Below the pieces are notes generated by a model, which worked only from the letters and a program-made list of their open reading frames with translations, did not search any database and was not told the DNA's origin. Both the position numbers and the translations under genes were made by a program. Shown here piece after piece: positions 16,905 through 29,100 of a DNA stretch of 59,465 nt. This stretch comes from Planctomycetaceae bacterium (lineage in GTDB: Bacteria > Planctomycetota > Planctomycetia > Planctomycetales > Planctomycetaceae), in contig JAKFWA010000113.1 of assembly GCA_021732995.1 (NCBI GenBank), forward strand, positions 1-59,465, written 5' to 3'. Position 1 is the stretch's first letter. Each line of letters starts with the position of its first letter.

Positions 16905-19900
16905 ATGGCCTTCCAATATGTCTTGCCGCGAGGTGTTGCGAGTCAGCTTGACCGCTTGCGATCACGGCTCCGTCAGGTGGCCGTGCTTCGTGGAGTCGGT
17001 GTCACGCTGATTCTGGCTGTGGTTAGCTTCGTCGCCGTGATGGGTGCCGACTGGTGGGTCGATTTCGAACCCTCAACGCGGCTGACGTTGCTCGGCAGTT
17101 GGGCCGCGGGGCTGCTGGTGGCTTCACTGGCGTTGATCGCCCGTCCGGCCACTCGCCGCATGAATGACGTGGAACTTGCCGCGTATGCAGAACAGCAGTT
17201 TCCTGACCTCGGCGAACGGCTGGTGACGCTGATTGAGCTTGGTGACCAGAGCGTTCCCGAAAGCCAGCGCGGTTCCGCCCTGATGCGTGAGATGCTGGAA
17301 GCTCAAACCGTGCGGCGGGTTGAGCAGTACGACTTCGAACAATCGGTCCCCAGTTCCGGGGCCATGCGTTACTTCTCGGTCGGGTTGGGCCTGATGGGTT
17401 TGCTCGTCATGAGCTTGATTCTGTTCCCGTCAGTGTCGGGAACCTTGTTCGCCCGAGTCGTTAATCCGTGGGGCAACTACGAGTCAGTCAGTCGTTTGAC
17501 CTTTGAAGTCGTTGATGGCGACCGCGTCGTGGCTCGCGGTTCCGATGTGGAACTCAACGCCAGGATCAAATGGAAGAGTGGCTCCGAAGAACCAATTCCC
17601 GAGCCGGTGACGTTGCAACTCCGCATGGCCAATGGAGATGCCGACACCCGCGAACTGCGCTTCGATTCCGACACCTCAGCTTTCACGACGACGGTCCCGA
17701 AAGCGTTCGAGTCCTTTGAGTTCATCGTTTCCGCCGATGGCAGCCGCTCGAAACGGCATCAGGTGCAAGTGGTTGAAGCGCCTGTTGTTACGGAAGCGAA
17801 ACTGGAGGTTGTCGCGCCGGGTTACGTGGGCGAACCGCGTCGAGTGGTGGATGGAATCGTCGGGGAGATCACCGCGTTTGAACGCAGCCAACTGCGGTTT
17901 GACCTCACCTTCAACAAGCCCGTGAAGTCTGCGGAAATCGAATGGATGGCGCCGGCCGTTGTGCGCGGCAGCAGCTACGACAAGACTCAGAAGGACGAAG
18001 TCGCCGCCGTGCCCGCTCGCCGAGTGGGGCCACTCTCCAACGAACTGCTGACGATCAAAGAGATCCTGCCGACCGAACTCAAACTCTCAGCCGATGGCCT
18101 GCACGCCAGCCTGGAGATTCCCGCCGAGGTTCAGTCAGCGTTCGCGTTCCGTCTGAAGGATGAATACGGACTCGGCAACGAGGAACCGTTCCGGCACCTG
18201 CTCATTACGCTCGATCAGCCGCCGACGATCGAGATGCCCGGTGCGGCCCGTGACGAAGCTCGGCCGACCGACGTTGTAGCCGTGACCGCGCAAATCACGG
18301 ACGACTTCGCGATTGGCGATGTGCAACTGCACGTCGCGTCTGACAAGGGGCTGCAGAAAGTCATCGAAGTCGACGTCGGGAAGCTGGGGCAAAAGTCGCT
18401 CAACGAAGAATTCCGGCTCGATCTGGCCGACCTCGGCGTGAAGGCGGGCGACGTGCTGACGATTCAGTTGCGAGCCCGCGACGAGCGGCCTGTGCCGGAG
18501 CCGAATGAAGTCTGGTCTCCAGAGCGGGTCATCGTTCTGAAGGAAGACGCGAGCGCCCTTGGGGCGAAAGACGTGCTTGCGCGGCAGGCCGAAATCCGCA
18601 AGGAACTGGCAGCCATCCGTCAGGAACTGGCAAATGAAGCCAAGCAGGCGAACGAACTGAAAGAGGCGGCTCAGAAAGCTGCGGATGCGAACAAGCCGCT
18701 GAACGAGCGTCCGAAGCTGGAACAACTGGCTGACGCCGAACTCGCTGCTGCGGAACGGCTTAAGGATCTCGCTGAACAGTTCAAAGAGCACCCGCTGTTC
18801 GCGAATCTGGCTCCGCAGGCAGAACAGCTCGCCGAGAAGAACATCGAAGCCCCTGCGAACAATCTGGAATTGGCTGCCGGCGAGGAACCGAAGCAGGTTG
18901 CTCAGGAACTGCAGGCGAACGCGAACAAGATCAACGAAGCTCGTGATAAACTGGGCGAGATGCAGAAGCGTTTTGATGACCTGGCACAACTCGAACGGGA
19001 CCTGCTGGAAGTCAACCGGCTGGCTCAACGCGCGAATCAACTCGCGGACGATGCCGCCAAACTGGAAGAACGACGGCAAGAACTTGCAGCCGAGCAAAAG
19101 CTTGATGGCGATTCGCCGGAGGCTCAGCAAGCCAAGCAGGATCAACTCGCTGAGGATCAGGCGAAACTCAAGCAGGAGCAGGAAGACCTGCTCGCCGGTC
19201 TCAATGACTTGCTGGAGAAACGCCCTGAATTGCTGGAGGCGGCTCGCGACCATCAGCTCAACAAGCTGGCCGATCTTGCTGAACGCGCCCGCGAACTGGC
19301 TCAACCTCAGGAAGCTCTCGCCGATGCCGTGCAGGAGAAGGCCGAGCAACTGGCCGACGCCGCGAAGCCAGTTCTAGAGAAGCAGCAGGAACTGGCTCAG
19401 CAGGCCGAAAAGCTGGCGGCTCAAGCGGCCGATCAGCAAGCTCGCCAGCCGGTGGCCCCGATTGATCCGGAACTGGCCCGCCAGATCGTGGAGCAGTTGA
19501 AGCAGGGCAACCTCGAAGCCGCCGAACAGCTCGCCAAAGAGTCGGCTGAGGACCTTGAGCGGCTCGCTAAGGAGCTGCTCGAAAACAATCCGCTGCCCGC
19601 CGATCCCAAAGAGGCAGCGAAGGAATTAGCTCGCCGCCAGCGCGAAATCGCTGATCAGATCGACCGGGCTCGCGCGGCTGCCGAAGCTGGGAAGGCCCAA
19701 CCTCAAGCCGCTCAACAGAACAACCAACCACAGAACAACCAGCAGGCGAACGCCCAGAATCCGGGCAACAATCAGCCGATGAACGAGCAGCCCAACGGAG
19801 CCGCTCAGGATCCGCAGCAGCCGCAAGCTCAACCTCAGCCACAGGCTGATCCAAACGCCCCGAACGACGCTCGCAACGAGGCACAACCGCCATCCGTGCG

Positions 19901-22637
19901 GGAACTTGCGGCTCGGCAGGCGGCTCTGGAACTGGCTGCGGCGCAACTGAATCTGGACCGTGAGAGCCGGGACGAACAGCAGGCTGCGGTAAATCGTGCG
20001 GCGGACGCCGTTCAGGACCTCGTCGCCGCCGAACGGGCCGCCCAGCAGGCGAATCAGGCCAATCAACAGGCCGCCCAGCAACCCAATCAGCTTGCGGGAC
20101 AACAGCCGCAGAACAACGGCCAGCAGAACCCGAACGGGCCGATGCCGAACGCTCAGCCGGGCGAGAACAACGCCCAGCCGATGAACAACCCGGCGAACAA
20201 TGCCCAGAACCCGCCGGCCAACGAGAACGCGGCTCGCAACGCTGATGAGCAACTCCAGCGACTGGAACGAGCTGCCGAGGACGCGCGCGAAGCCGCGGAA
20301 GCACTCGACCGGCTGGCTGAAGTCGCTCAACCCAACGCCAACAATGAGGGGAACCCGGCTCCACAGGAAGCTGCCCGCAACGCTCAGCAAGCTGCCGAGC
20401 GAATCGCGGAGCAACAACGGGAGTTGCGTGAGCAGACCGAACGGCTCAACAACGAGAACAACCCCGCTCGCCCCAATGCGAATGCGCAGGCCAACGCGAA
20501 TCCTCAGCAGGCAGCGAATCCGGCTCAAAATCAACCGGCGAACGCGGGGCAGCAACCCAACCAGCCGAATGAGGCCAATCCGAACAACCAGAATCAGAAT
20601 CAGAATGCTCAGCAGAACGGAGCCCAGCCACAGGCGAATCCTCAAGCGAACGAAGCGGCTCAGCAGTTAGCTGATCGGCAGCAAGGTTTGCGCGAGCAGG
20701 CGGAGCAGCTTCCGAACAACGTCGCTCCGCTGCCGCGAGCGGAGGCTCTGGATCGCCTCGAGCAGGCTGAAGAAGCTTTGGAACAAGGGCGGCTCAATGA
20801 GGCTGCTGCCGCTCAACGTGAAGCTGAGCAAGCCCTCGAAGCGTTCGCTCGTCAGGCCGGAGCCCGCGCCAACCAACCCATGAATCCCGCGAACGGTAAT
20901 GAGGCCGGGCAGCCCGGCAACAACAACGCGGAACAGCTCGCCGAGCAGGCTCAGCAACTCGCCCAGGCGCAGCGGGAACTTCAAGCCGCGCTGGAACAGC
21001 TTGAGAATGAACAGCGCGGGGGCATGCCACCGGCAGGAAACCAGAACCCGAATCAACCAAATCAAGAGCAAGCCAACGCGGCCGCCCAGCAAGGCAATCC
21101 CGCTGGTGAAAACGCCCAGCCGGGAGCGAACCAACCCCAAGGCAATCAACAGCCAGGAAATCAGCCTCAGGGGAATCAACCTCAAGGCAACCCGGCCCAA
21201 GGAAGCCAACCGCATGGCAACCAGCCACGCGGCAATCAGGCTCCTCAGGATGCGGGTCAACTGGCACAGCGTCAGGAAGATCTAACTGCCGAAACCGCTG
21301 AACTGGCGGTCGAAGCCGCTCGGCGAGCTGGCGCCAACTCTCCGGCCGCCCAAGCCGCCCGCGAAGCGGTGGAGCAGGGTGAGCAGGCGGGCAACAACGC
21401 TCGCAACGGGCAGTTCCCACAGGCTTCCAATGCCGCTCAACAGGCGGGACAAGCGGCTCAGCAGGCAGCAGAGGCATTGCGAGGAAACGCTCCGAATCTG
21501 GCAGATCGAGCCGAGCAAATCGCTCAGCAACAGCAGCAGTTGGCTCAAGGTTTTGATCAGCAACGCAATAATCAGGGTGCCGCTCAGGCGGCCCAGCAGG
21601 CTCAACAACGCCAGCTCAACGAGCAGGCAAATGCCCTGCAGAATGAATTGAATCAGTTGGCCGAGCAGTTGGGAGCCGCCCCGATCAATCTGGATCAGCC
21701 CTCGCAACAAGCGAACCAGGCGGGGCAAGCAGCACAGCGTGGTCAGCAGTCGATGCAGCAGGCCCAGCAGCAGCTCGGACAGGGAAATTCAGGGCAGGCA
21801 GCGCAGGCGGGTCGTCAGGCTGCGGACGCGTTGCGCCGTGCTGCGGATCAAGCCGGAGCGGCCCAGCAGGCTCCACCGAACAACGCCAACAACCCGGTAC
21901 CGGGCGAGTTTGCGAACGATCTGGCCAACGCTGCTCAGCGGTTGCAGCAGGCTCAGCAGCAGCTCGACCGCGCGATGCAGGCGAATGCACAGCAAAACGG
22001 TCAGCCCAATGGTCAACCCGGCCAGCAGAACGCTCAGCCCGGAAATGAGCAGGCGAGTGCTCCGGGCAGCGAACCCGGAGCGGGTGCACCCGGACAGGCC
22101 CAGCAGCCGGGGCCAGCCAATCAGGGCGAGCCGCAGCAGGGCCAAGCTGGCCAGCCCGCAGGCAACTCGACTCCACAGGGCACCCCAAATCCCAACGGCC
22201 AGCAGGGACAGCAACAAGGACAAGGACAGGGGCAGAACGGCAATCAACAGAATTCACTGGCGTCGACCGCCGAAGCGTTGCGTCAGGCCGCCAACAATCT
22301 GAATCAGGTTGCCAGCCAACTCCAGGGAGCTCCCGGCCAGTCCAATTCTGAAGGCCGCGGCCAAAGCCAGCAGGGGCAGCAGCAAGCTCAGGCTAACAGT
22401 CTGCCGAGCGGCGGAGCCAACGGTGCGGGTGCCGGACCAATCAATGACCCCAATACTCCGGACATCGGATTGCAGAAGCGGGCTATGCGCAATTGGGGCA
22501 AGCTCAATGGAACGTTGAAGACAGAGATTCTGCAGTCTGGTCAGCGCAAGCCGAATGGTGATTACTCAAAAATCATCAAGCACTATTTCGAAGAACTGGC
22601 GAAATCCGGCGAGCAGCCCGAGCCGCCCAAAAAGTGA
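16905..22637 (+). CDS. Giant DUF4175-like membrane protein with an Ala/Gln/Asn/Pro-rich coiled-coil region
   Basis: A protein of 1910 residues from the ATG at 16905. Three hydrophobic helices lie near residues 25-48, 58-78 and 155-175, separated by charged linkers, which is a DUF4175-like N-terminal arrangement. Residues about 175-600 look like beta-rich extracytoplasmic domains. From about residue 600 to 1000 the sequence is heptad-like and rich in Leu/Ala/Glu/Gln (long coiled coil). Residues about 1000-1850 are extreme low complexity (Asn-Gln-Pro-Ala tracts such as Q-Q-N-N-Q-P-Q-N-N), interspersed with short helical blocks. The last about 50 residues are ordinary sequence. Planctomycetes often encode such proteins next to MoxR/Bat aerotolerance-type genes, but none is adjacent here. 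It probably forms an envelope-spanning filament or scaffold. Function is unknown. Confidence 0.75.
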   Translation: MAFQYVLPRGVASQLDRLRSRLRQVAVLRGVGVTLILAVVSFVAVMGADWWVDFEPSTRLTLLGSWAAGLLVASLALIARPATRRMNDVELAAYAEQQFPDLGERLVTLIELGDQSVPESQRGSALMREMLEAQTVRRVEQYDFEQSVPSSGAMRYFSVGLGLMGLLVMSLILFPSVSGTLFARVVNPWGNYESVSRLTFEVVDGDRVVARGSDVELNARIKWKSGSEEPIPEPVTLQLRMANGDADTRELRFDSDTSAFTTTVPKAFESFEFIVSADGSRSKRHQVQVVEAPVVTEAKLEVVAPGYVGEPRRVVDGIVGEITAFERSQLRFDLTFNKPVKSAEIEWMAPAVVRGSSYDKTQKDEVAAVPARRVGPLSNELLTIKEILPTELKLSADGLHASLEIPAEVQSAFAFRLKDEYGLGNEEPFRHLLITLDQPPTIEMPGAARDEARPTDVVAVTAQITDDFAIGDVQLHVASDKGLQKVIEVDVGKLGQKSLNEEFRLDLADLGVKAGDVLTIQLRARDERPVPEPNEVWSPERVIVLKEDASALGAKDVLARQAEIRKELAAIRQELANEAKQANELKEAAQKAADANKPLNERPKLEQLADAELAAAERLKDLAEQFKEHPLFANLAPQAEQLAEKNIEAPANNLELAAGEEPKQVAQELQANANKINEARDKLGEMQKRFDDLAQLERDLLEVNRLAQRANQLADDAAKLEERRQELAAEQKLDGDSPEAQQAKQDQLAEDQAKLKQEQEDLLAGLNDLLEKRPELLEAARDHQLNKLADLAERARELAQPQEALADAVQEKAEQLADAAKPVLEKQQELAQQAEKLAAQAADQQARQPVAPIDPELARQIVEQLKQGNLEAAEQLAKESAEDLERLAKELLENNPLPADPKEAAKELARRQREIADQIDRARAAAEAGKAQPQAAQQNNQPQNNQQANAQNPGNNQPMNEQPNGAAQDPQQPQAQPQPQADPNAPNDARNEAQPPSVRELAARQAALELAAAQLNLDRESRDEQQAAVNRAADAVQDLVAAERAAQQANQANQQAAQQPNQLAGQQPQNNGQQNPNGPMPNAQPGENNAQPMNNPANNAQNPPANENAARNADEQLQRLERAAEDAREAAEALDRLAEVAQPNANNEGNPAPQEAARNAQQAAERIAEQQRELREQTERLNNENNPARPNANAQANANPQQAANPAQNQPANAGQQPNQPNEANPNNQNQNQNAQQNGAQPQANPQANEAAQQLADRQQGLREQAEQLPNNVAPLPRAEALDRLEQAEEALEQGRLNEAAAAQREAEQALEAFARQAGARANQPMNPANGNEAGQPGNNNAEQLAEQAQQLAQAQRELQAALEQLENEQRGGMPPAGNQNPNQPNQEQANAAAQQGNPAGENAQPGANQPQGNQQPGNQPQGNQPQGNPAQGSQPHGNQPRGNQAPQDAGQLAQRQEDLTAETAELAVEAARRAGANSPAAQAAREAVEQGEQAGNNARNGQFPQASNAAQQAGQAAQQAAEALRGNAPNLADRAEQIAQQQQQLAQGFDQQRNNQGAAQAAQQAQQRQLNEQANALQNELNQLAEQLGAAPINLDQPSQQANQAGQAAQRGQQSMQQAQQQLGQGNSGQAAQAGRQAADALRRAADQAGAAQQAPPNNANNPVPGEFANDLANAAQRLQQAQQQLDRAMQANAQQNGQPNGQPGQQNAQPGNEQASAPGSEPGAGAPGQAQQPGPANQGEPQQGQAGQPAGNSTPQGTPNPNGQQGQQQGQGQGQNGNQQNSLASTAEALRQAANNLNQVASQLQGAPGQSNSEGRGQSQQGQQQAQANSLPSGGANGAGAGPINDPNTPDIGLQKRAMRNWGKLNGTLKTEILQSGQRKPNGDYSKIIKHYFEELAKSGEQPEPPKK

Positions 22638-22650
22638 TTTTGTCACTTTT
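22630..22650 (+). terminator. Weak hairpin over the DUF4175-like gene stop codon
   Basis: Bases 22630-22637 pair with 22643-22650. The right arm ends in T-T-T-T. The stem is A/T-rich and overlaps the stop codon, so it is only a possible terminator. Confidence 0.4.
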
Positions 22651-23133
22651 GCAATTGATAATTCGTGCCGCCACACGTGCGTGATCGACGGCGCAGAATC
22701 ACTTGTTTTTTCGAGCTAATCGCGGCTCATACGGGACAATCCACAGGCTGCGTCCGCGTGCTGCAGACCGTATTACGGTGCGAAGCTCAATTGAACAACA
22801 CGGGCAGAAAAACTTCGTGTTGACCAGATTAGAGGACACTCGTAAGTTCCCACTCCCTTCTTAGGCTCCGCCCTTGGAGCGCGGTGTGTATGCAGCCATA
22901 CCCCGGCCTGCAAAAGCACCTCGATTGAGTTTGTGTTTGATCTCCTCACTTGAACTCAGCGTCCTGCTGAGTTGCCTGATTTCCTCACCACTACCTTCGA
23001 TCCGAACCGTCGTTCGACATCCTCTCGGACTCGAATCCCCACTTGTATCACTCGCGTCACGTCTCTTGCCTCACCGCGACTGCGCGTTCTGCGGCGGTCC
23101 ACCCGTCACATCCAACTTTGATCGGGACCTTCG
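22638..23133. other. Leader region of the beta-helix giant gene
   Basis: A gap of about 496 bases without a credible gene. It must contain the promoter of the following gene. A perfect 8-base stem with a 5-base loop (22953-22973) lies about 160 bases before the start codon and may be part of a structured 5' leader. No riboswitch class is recognisable. Confidence 0.45.
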
Positions 23134-26100
23134 ATGAAGAAACAGAAGCCTGCGAGACTGTTTCGAGCTCTGTTCGTTTCCTCGGCGCTGGCCAGCATGG
23201 CCAGAGTCGGTCTGGCACAGGAAGGCTCAGCCTTTCCGGGACAGGCTGGCGGAAACGGCGGCTCGGATGGCGTAGCCAGTCTCGGACAGTCGGCTCAAGA
23301 GGGCGTGGCCCCGGTTCCGGCCTACGACCTGCCGCAATACGACCCGCGAGCGATCCCCCAGTTGAGCAACGATGCTCCGAACTGGTACACGCCGCCGGGT
23401 GGACGTCGCGGCCTCTGGCAGGACGAAATCGGCCCTCGGTTCCGTCTGGAAACGCGTATCGGTGACCTGCTCGGCACCTATGACGACGGCGACGCAGGCC
23501 TGAACGTCATGCTGCCGTTCCGGGCGGCGGATTCCAACCTGATCTTCTTCGTCGATGGTCGCGGCACCGCGAGCTACAACGGCCAGGGCGCGGCAACGGC
23601 CGGCTTCGGCGTTCGCTATTTCGACACTGGTGCGAATCGCGTCTACGGGCTCAGCGGCTGGTACGACTATGACGACACCAATCGCAATCCGTTCCATCAG
23701 GCCGGTGTCAGTATTGAATCATTCGGCAAATGGTTCGACTTCATCGCTAACGGCTACATCCCACTTTCTCAGGATAGCTACAACAACGGCACCACGTTCG
23801 CCAACGCGCGTCCAGGTGGTCTGGGTATCCTGATCGACCAGATCGATCGCGTCGAATCCCTCTACGCGGGCTTCAACGTCGAAGTCGGTGCTCCGCTGCC
23901 GCTGCTCGGTCGTTACGGCTTCCAGGGGTATGTGGGCGGTTATTACTTCCAGAACGACGGTGATGACGATGTCGGTGGCGTGTCGCTGCGCATTAACGCC
24001 CAGGTCACGGATGATCTCACGCTCGGGATCAATGTCACCAATGACCATCTGTTTGATACTCAAGTCTTCGGCACGGTGTCGCTGACATTGCCGGACGGCC
24101 GCGCCCAGAAGTTCTTCCGACCAAAGTCACCCGAAGAGCGACTGCTGGCTCGTACCGAACGCCGTAATCGAGCTTTCGTGCATCGTCAGAGCAAGACCAC
24201 AACGATCGATGGCACCGGCATGGTCACCGGCCCCGGTGGCTCGCCGCTGTCGCGCATTGTCTACGTCAGCCCCTTCAGCCCCACCAACGGTACTGGTTCG
24301 GCGAGCGATCCATTGAACACACTGCTTGGCTTCGTCAATCCGGGCGCGGGCACTCTCTATATTCTGAATTCCGGTAACGTCACGGGTCCGGCGACGTTGA
24401 GTGACAATTCGGCGGCCTTCTCGCAGGCTTACCTGAATTTGAATCCTTTGATTATCAACACTCCGGCGGGTCAGGTGCCGCTGGCATCGATCAATCCGAA
24501 CGCCACGCCGCCGGTTTGGACGAGTCCCAATGGCGGCAACATCGTCACCATCGCGGGCAGCAATACCGAAATCGCCGGTATCGTGTTTGATGGCACCACA
24601 GCAAATGCGGGCATTCCCAACTCGACGGCCATCGCGGGCTCGAACTTCTCGGGCTTCCACATCCACGACAACACCTTCCGCAACTACACCGACGGTATCG
24701 TCTTCAATAACGTCACGGGCACGTTCGCGGCCGGAAACCCTGGCTTGCTCCATACGAACACGTTCCTGGGTCAGAGCGGTACATCGTTCCGCGGCTTCAG
24801 CCTGACGAACACTGGGCCAGGGACTCTGGATCTGGAAGTTGGTAGCACCGAACTCGCGCTGCTGTCGTCGAACGGCTCCGCCGCGGGCAACGTAGCGATG
24901 GGCAATACCGGCGAAGATGCCAACGGCAACGGACTGCTGGATGCGAATGAAGACCGCAATGCGAACGGCGTGCTTGATCTCGGTGTGGCCTTCGAGATTA
25001 CGGCCCGCAATCGAGCGGTCATCAATGCCAACATTCGGGGCAACATCACCGCTCAGGAAGATGCGAACCGAGACGGCAAGCTGGCCAGTGAAGATCTCAA
25101 CGCGAACGGCATTCTGGACATCGGCGAAGATGCCAACGGCAACAATCGTCTGGATTTCGGTGAAGACCTGAACCGCAACGGTCGGCTTGATACCGGCAAC
25201 AGTCGCGGCTTTGTCATCACAGCCGGAGCCTCGCAGGCGCAGATCAATCTGCGCATGCTGGACAACCTCATTCAGAATAATACTCGCGAAGGCGTCGTGC
25301 TGGCGGCAAATTCGTCCACGATCAATGCCGCGACTATCGGCGAAGACGTCAATGGCGATGGCATCCTCACGGGCTTTGAAGATCTCAACGGCGATGGCGT
25401 GCTGCAGGTCACTGAAGATCTCAATGGCAACGGCACCCTGGATGCGGGAGAAGACCGCAACAATAACGGTGCTCTGGATGTCGTTGATGAAGACGCCAAC
25501 AACAACGGTGTGCTGGACTTCGGCGAAGACGTCAACGAAGACACCAACGCCAACGGCAAGCTCGATGTGGGCGAAGACCGCAACGGCGACGGTTACCTGA
25601 ATCAGGGCAACCGTGATGGTCGGCTCAACGGCGGCAATCTGCTGGCTGGCAATCAGATTCTGCGAAATGGTGGCGACGGCCTCCACTTCGATGTCACGAA
25701 CTCCGGCAGCATTGCCGTGCGAATGCTGAATAACCAGGTCGGTCAGACGGCGGATCGCTCCACCGGTAATCAGGGCACCGGCATCACCGTCAGTGGTGAC
25801 AGCGGCGATGTCCGGCTGACGATGGGCTACCTCTACGATGAAGACGTGAACTTCAACGGTCTGCTGGATATCGGCGAAGACCTCAACAACAACGGCAAGC
25901 TCGACCTGCCGGATCCTGCTTTGGGCAATCAGGTCGTGGCCAACTTTGGTGGAGCAGTCCGCTTCGATCTGACGGGTGATGCGGTCGGCCAATTCAACGC
26001 AATCGGCAACACATTCGAAGGCATCGGCGGTGGCTCGCTGGGCTTTATCGTGAGCGGCCCAACGCCCTCAACGGCAGGTGCGGCGCCCTTCACGATGTCG

Positions 26101-29100
26101 AACGATTCAGCGCTGGGTATCAATATCAGCCGTGTCGTGTGGAATCTGGCCGGAGCCGGCCTGCAATTCAACACCGACGCCGCGAACTCGGGCCAGCAAT
26201 TTACCGTGGCGAGCAACACCGCCGGTACTGATACCGGAGTCCTGACCGGTTTGCAGACGGTCAACGGGACCTCGAATCCCTTCACCGTGCAGAATCTCGC
26301 GACGACTCTGGACATGGTCTTTAACGACTTCGATTCCAAGAACGGTGTTCTCGATACTGGCGAAGATCTGCCAGCCGGAGCGGGTAACGGTATCCTCGAC
26401 GCGGGCGAAGACCTCGGTGAGCAATTCATCTTCCAGATCGATCTCGACCAGGCGGGCGTGGTGGGTAGCAACATCACCGGCGACCAGTTGATCGGCTCAA
26501 TTGTGGACGTGACGTTCTCGTCAGGACAGCAGTTGCGCGGCATCATGCAGGCCGTGCCTGGCAATGCCACCGCGGCACAGTTTATTCCGACGCTGAACAA
26601 TCTCGGCGTTGCGGACGGCATCTCGCTGAACGTGGCCTCAAATGCTACTCTGTTGACTTCGCAGATTCGCAACAACTCGATCTCGAACTTCGGCGGCAAC
26701 GGCTTGACCGCAACCGCAGCCAACGACGGCAGCATTCAGAATCTGCTGATTCGCAACAACAGCATCGTCGGCAACGGAGCAGGCAACGGCTCCGCACCGT
26801 TCGGCAATGGTGTGAACTTCGTCACGAACGCAGGCCCGGGCGGCACGGCCAACCTCACGGCAGCTCTGCAGTTCAACACGATCTCGAACAACATCAACGG
26901 CGGCATCAGTGCCACTGCTAACGGCGGCACGATGAACCTCTCGCGGATCGAGAATAATACGTTCAACGCGAACGGTGGCGGCATTCAGTTGTCGGCACTG
27001 CAGTCGGCCACTCTGACCGGTCGTATTTCCAATAATACGATTACCAACAGCACGAAGGCCGTGGCTGACAACGACACCGTCAGCACGAACGATGCGCTCG
27101 GAGACGGTCTGTCGATTACATCGAACAACTCGACGATTATTCTCAGTGAGATTGCGTTCAATTCGATCTCATCGAACGCGGGTGAAGGTATCAGTCTCGC
27201 GACGGCGAATGGGGGCACGCTCACCACTTCTGCGACGGAAGACATTAACGCGAATGGCGTGCTCGATCCGGGCGAAGATGCGAACGAGGACGCCAACACA
27301 AACGGCGTGCTCGATCCGGGTGAGGACGTCAACGGTGATGGCGCGCTCAATCGCGGCAACGCCAACGGATTGCTCGATCGAGGCGTGCAGAGCAACACCA
27401 TTCAGAACAACGCGGGCATCCAGTTCAGTGGTATTGCCAACAATGCTACGTTGGATCTGGGTGACATCCGTAACATGGCCGTCACAACCAACACCGCTGG
27501 TACTGGCAACTTCGCGCTGGTCGGCAGCAATGGTGTGATTCGCGCCAACTTCTACGGCAACATCATCACTGGTGATAACGCGAACAATCCGGCTGGCGGG
27601 CCAGGCCTGCTCGTGAGTGCGACAGGTGGCTCCTACGACGTCAATGTCGGCGGTCCCAATATTACCGATGGCAATATCTTCCAGGGAAATCGCGGAGCTG
27701 GTATCGCTCTGGTCTTGAGCGATACAGGCACCGGTGCGTTCCTGATCGAGAACAACGAAATTACGCGCATCAGCGATGATGCGAATATCAACACGCCATT
27801 CTCAGGAGATGGTATCAACGTCTCGCTGGTGGGCTCGACAAATCTGGATGACGCGACAGCCACGCTGACGCGATCGACGATTCGCGGGAACGTCATTGGC
27901 GACTTCACGAACGCGAACCTCGGAACGGCAGGATCGGGCATAGCGGTCCTGGCGACTGAACGGACCGTGGTGCAGGACCTGCTGATCGAGAACAACAAGA
28001 TCGGCCGGGCGGGTAACGACAACACCACACGTACTACCAGCAACGTCGGCGGCTTTACGTTTGTCGACGGCGACGGTGACGCCGGTATTCGTATCGATCG
28101 TGAGGACGATGCCATCTTCGATTCCGTGAATCCGCTTCCTGGCGACACGGCAGCGGTCAACATTCGCGGCAACGAAGTTCGGAACAACGTAGGCGGAGTT
28201 GCCAACGGGACCAGCCCGGTGAACGGTTTGCTGATCGATGCCAAAAACGGGATTCAGGACGACATCGACTTCGATGTGCGAAACAACATTTTCAGCAATA
28301 ACTCAGGCAACGGTATCCAGTTACAGACTCGAGCCGACGCCAGTCTGGCCGTCAATTTGACGAAGAACACCATCGAGAACAACACGCTGAATGGTATCCT
28401 GCTGACGGGTGTCGAGAACATCGCGACCGACCTGGAAACACAGGGCGGCGTCTGGATTCAGAACACCATTCGCGGCAACCTGGCCAACGGTATTCAGATT
28501 TCCGGCGTGAGTGGATCCGTGATTCCGCTGGTCATCGGACAACTCGGAAACGATCCCGTGACCGGCGAGAGCCTTGGCAACCTGATCGAGAACAACGGTC
28601 AGGTGGGTATCCTGATTACCGCCGGTGGATCGTCTCAGATCAATAACAACATCATCACGAACAACGGCACGCATGGTATTCAGATCGATCTGGATCAGAT
28701 CCTGAGCCGTGCTGACTTGTTGCGTGAGAACTCGATCCTGTCGAACGGTCGGTCGGGTATCCAATACCGGCACGAAGGTGGCCAGATTGACGACGTCTCA
28801 TACTTGCTGGCCTTCGGCAACAACATTGACAGCAACCGGTTCCGCGGTGTGGACGTCCTCAGTCAGGGCATCGTTACCACCAACATCCGGTTCGGTGACG
28901 GAACTCTGGCGGGTATGAACCACATCACCTCGAACTTCGAGGAAGGTTTCTACGTTGTTAACACAGCATCCCGTACGCAGACGGCCAACGTGGATTCGTC
29001 GACCGCACTGCTGAGCAACGGTTCGGTGATCTTCTCGCAGGCCGACATGGTCCTGGATCTCAACCGCAACGAGATCAGCTCGAACAATAACCAGGGCGAC

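Noticed and set aside
18135-19349. A 404-residue minus-strand frame opposite the DUF4175-like gene
   Set aside because: Leu/Phe/Arg-rich translation mirrors the Gln/Glu/Lys codons of the real coiled coil. It has no ribosome site and no domain.
22874-23137. An 87-residue frame in the leader of the beta-helix giant
   Set aside because: No motif or ribosome site; Leu/Ser/Arg-rich translation typical of chance frames.
24127-25992. A 621-residue open frame on the minus strand within the beta-helix giant
   Set aside because: It is antisense to the repetitive D-x-N-x-N-G region. The regular codon pattern keeps the other strand open, and the translation has no start signal, domain or family character.
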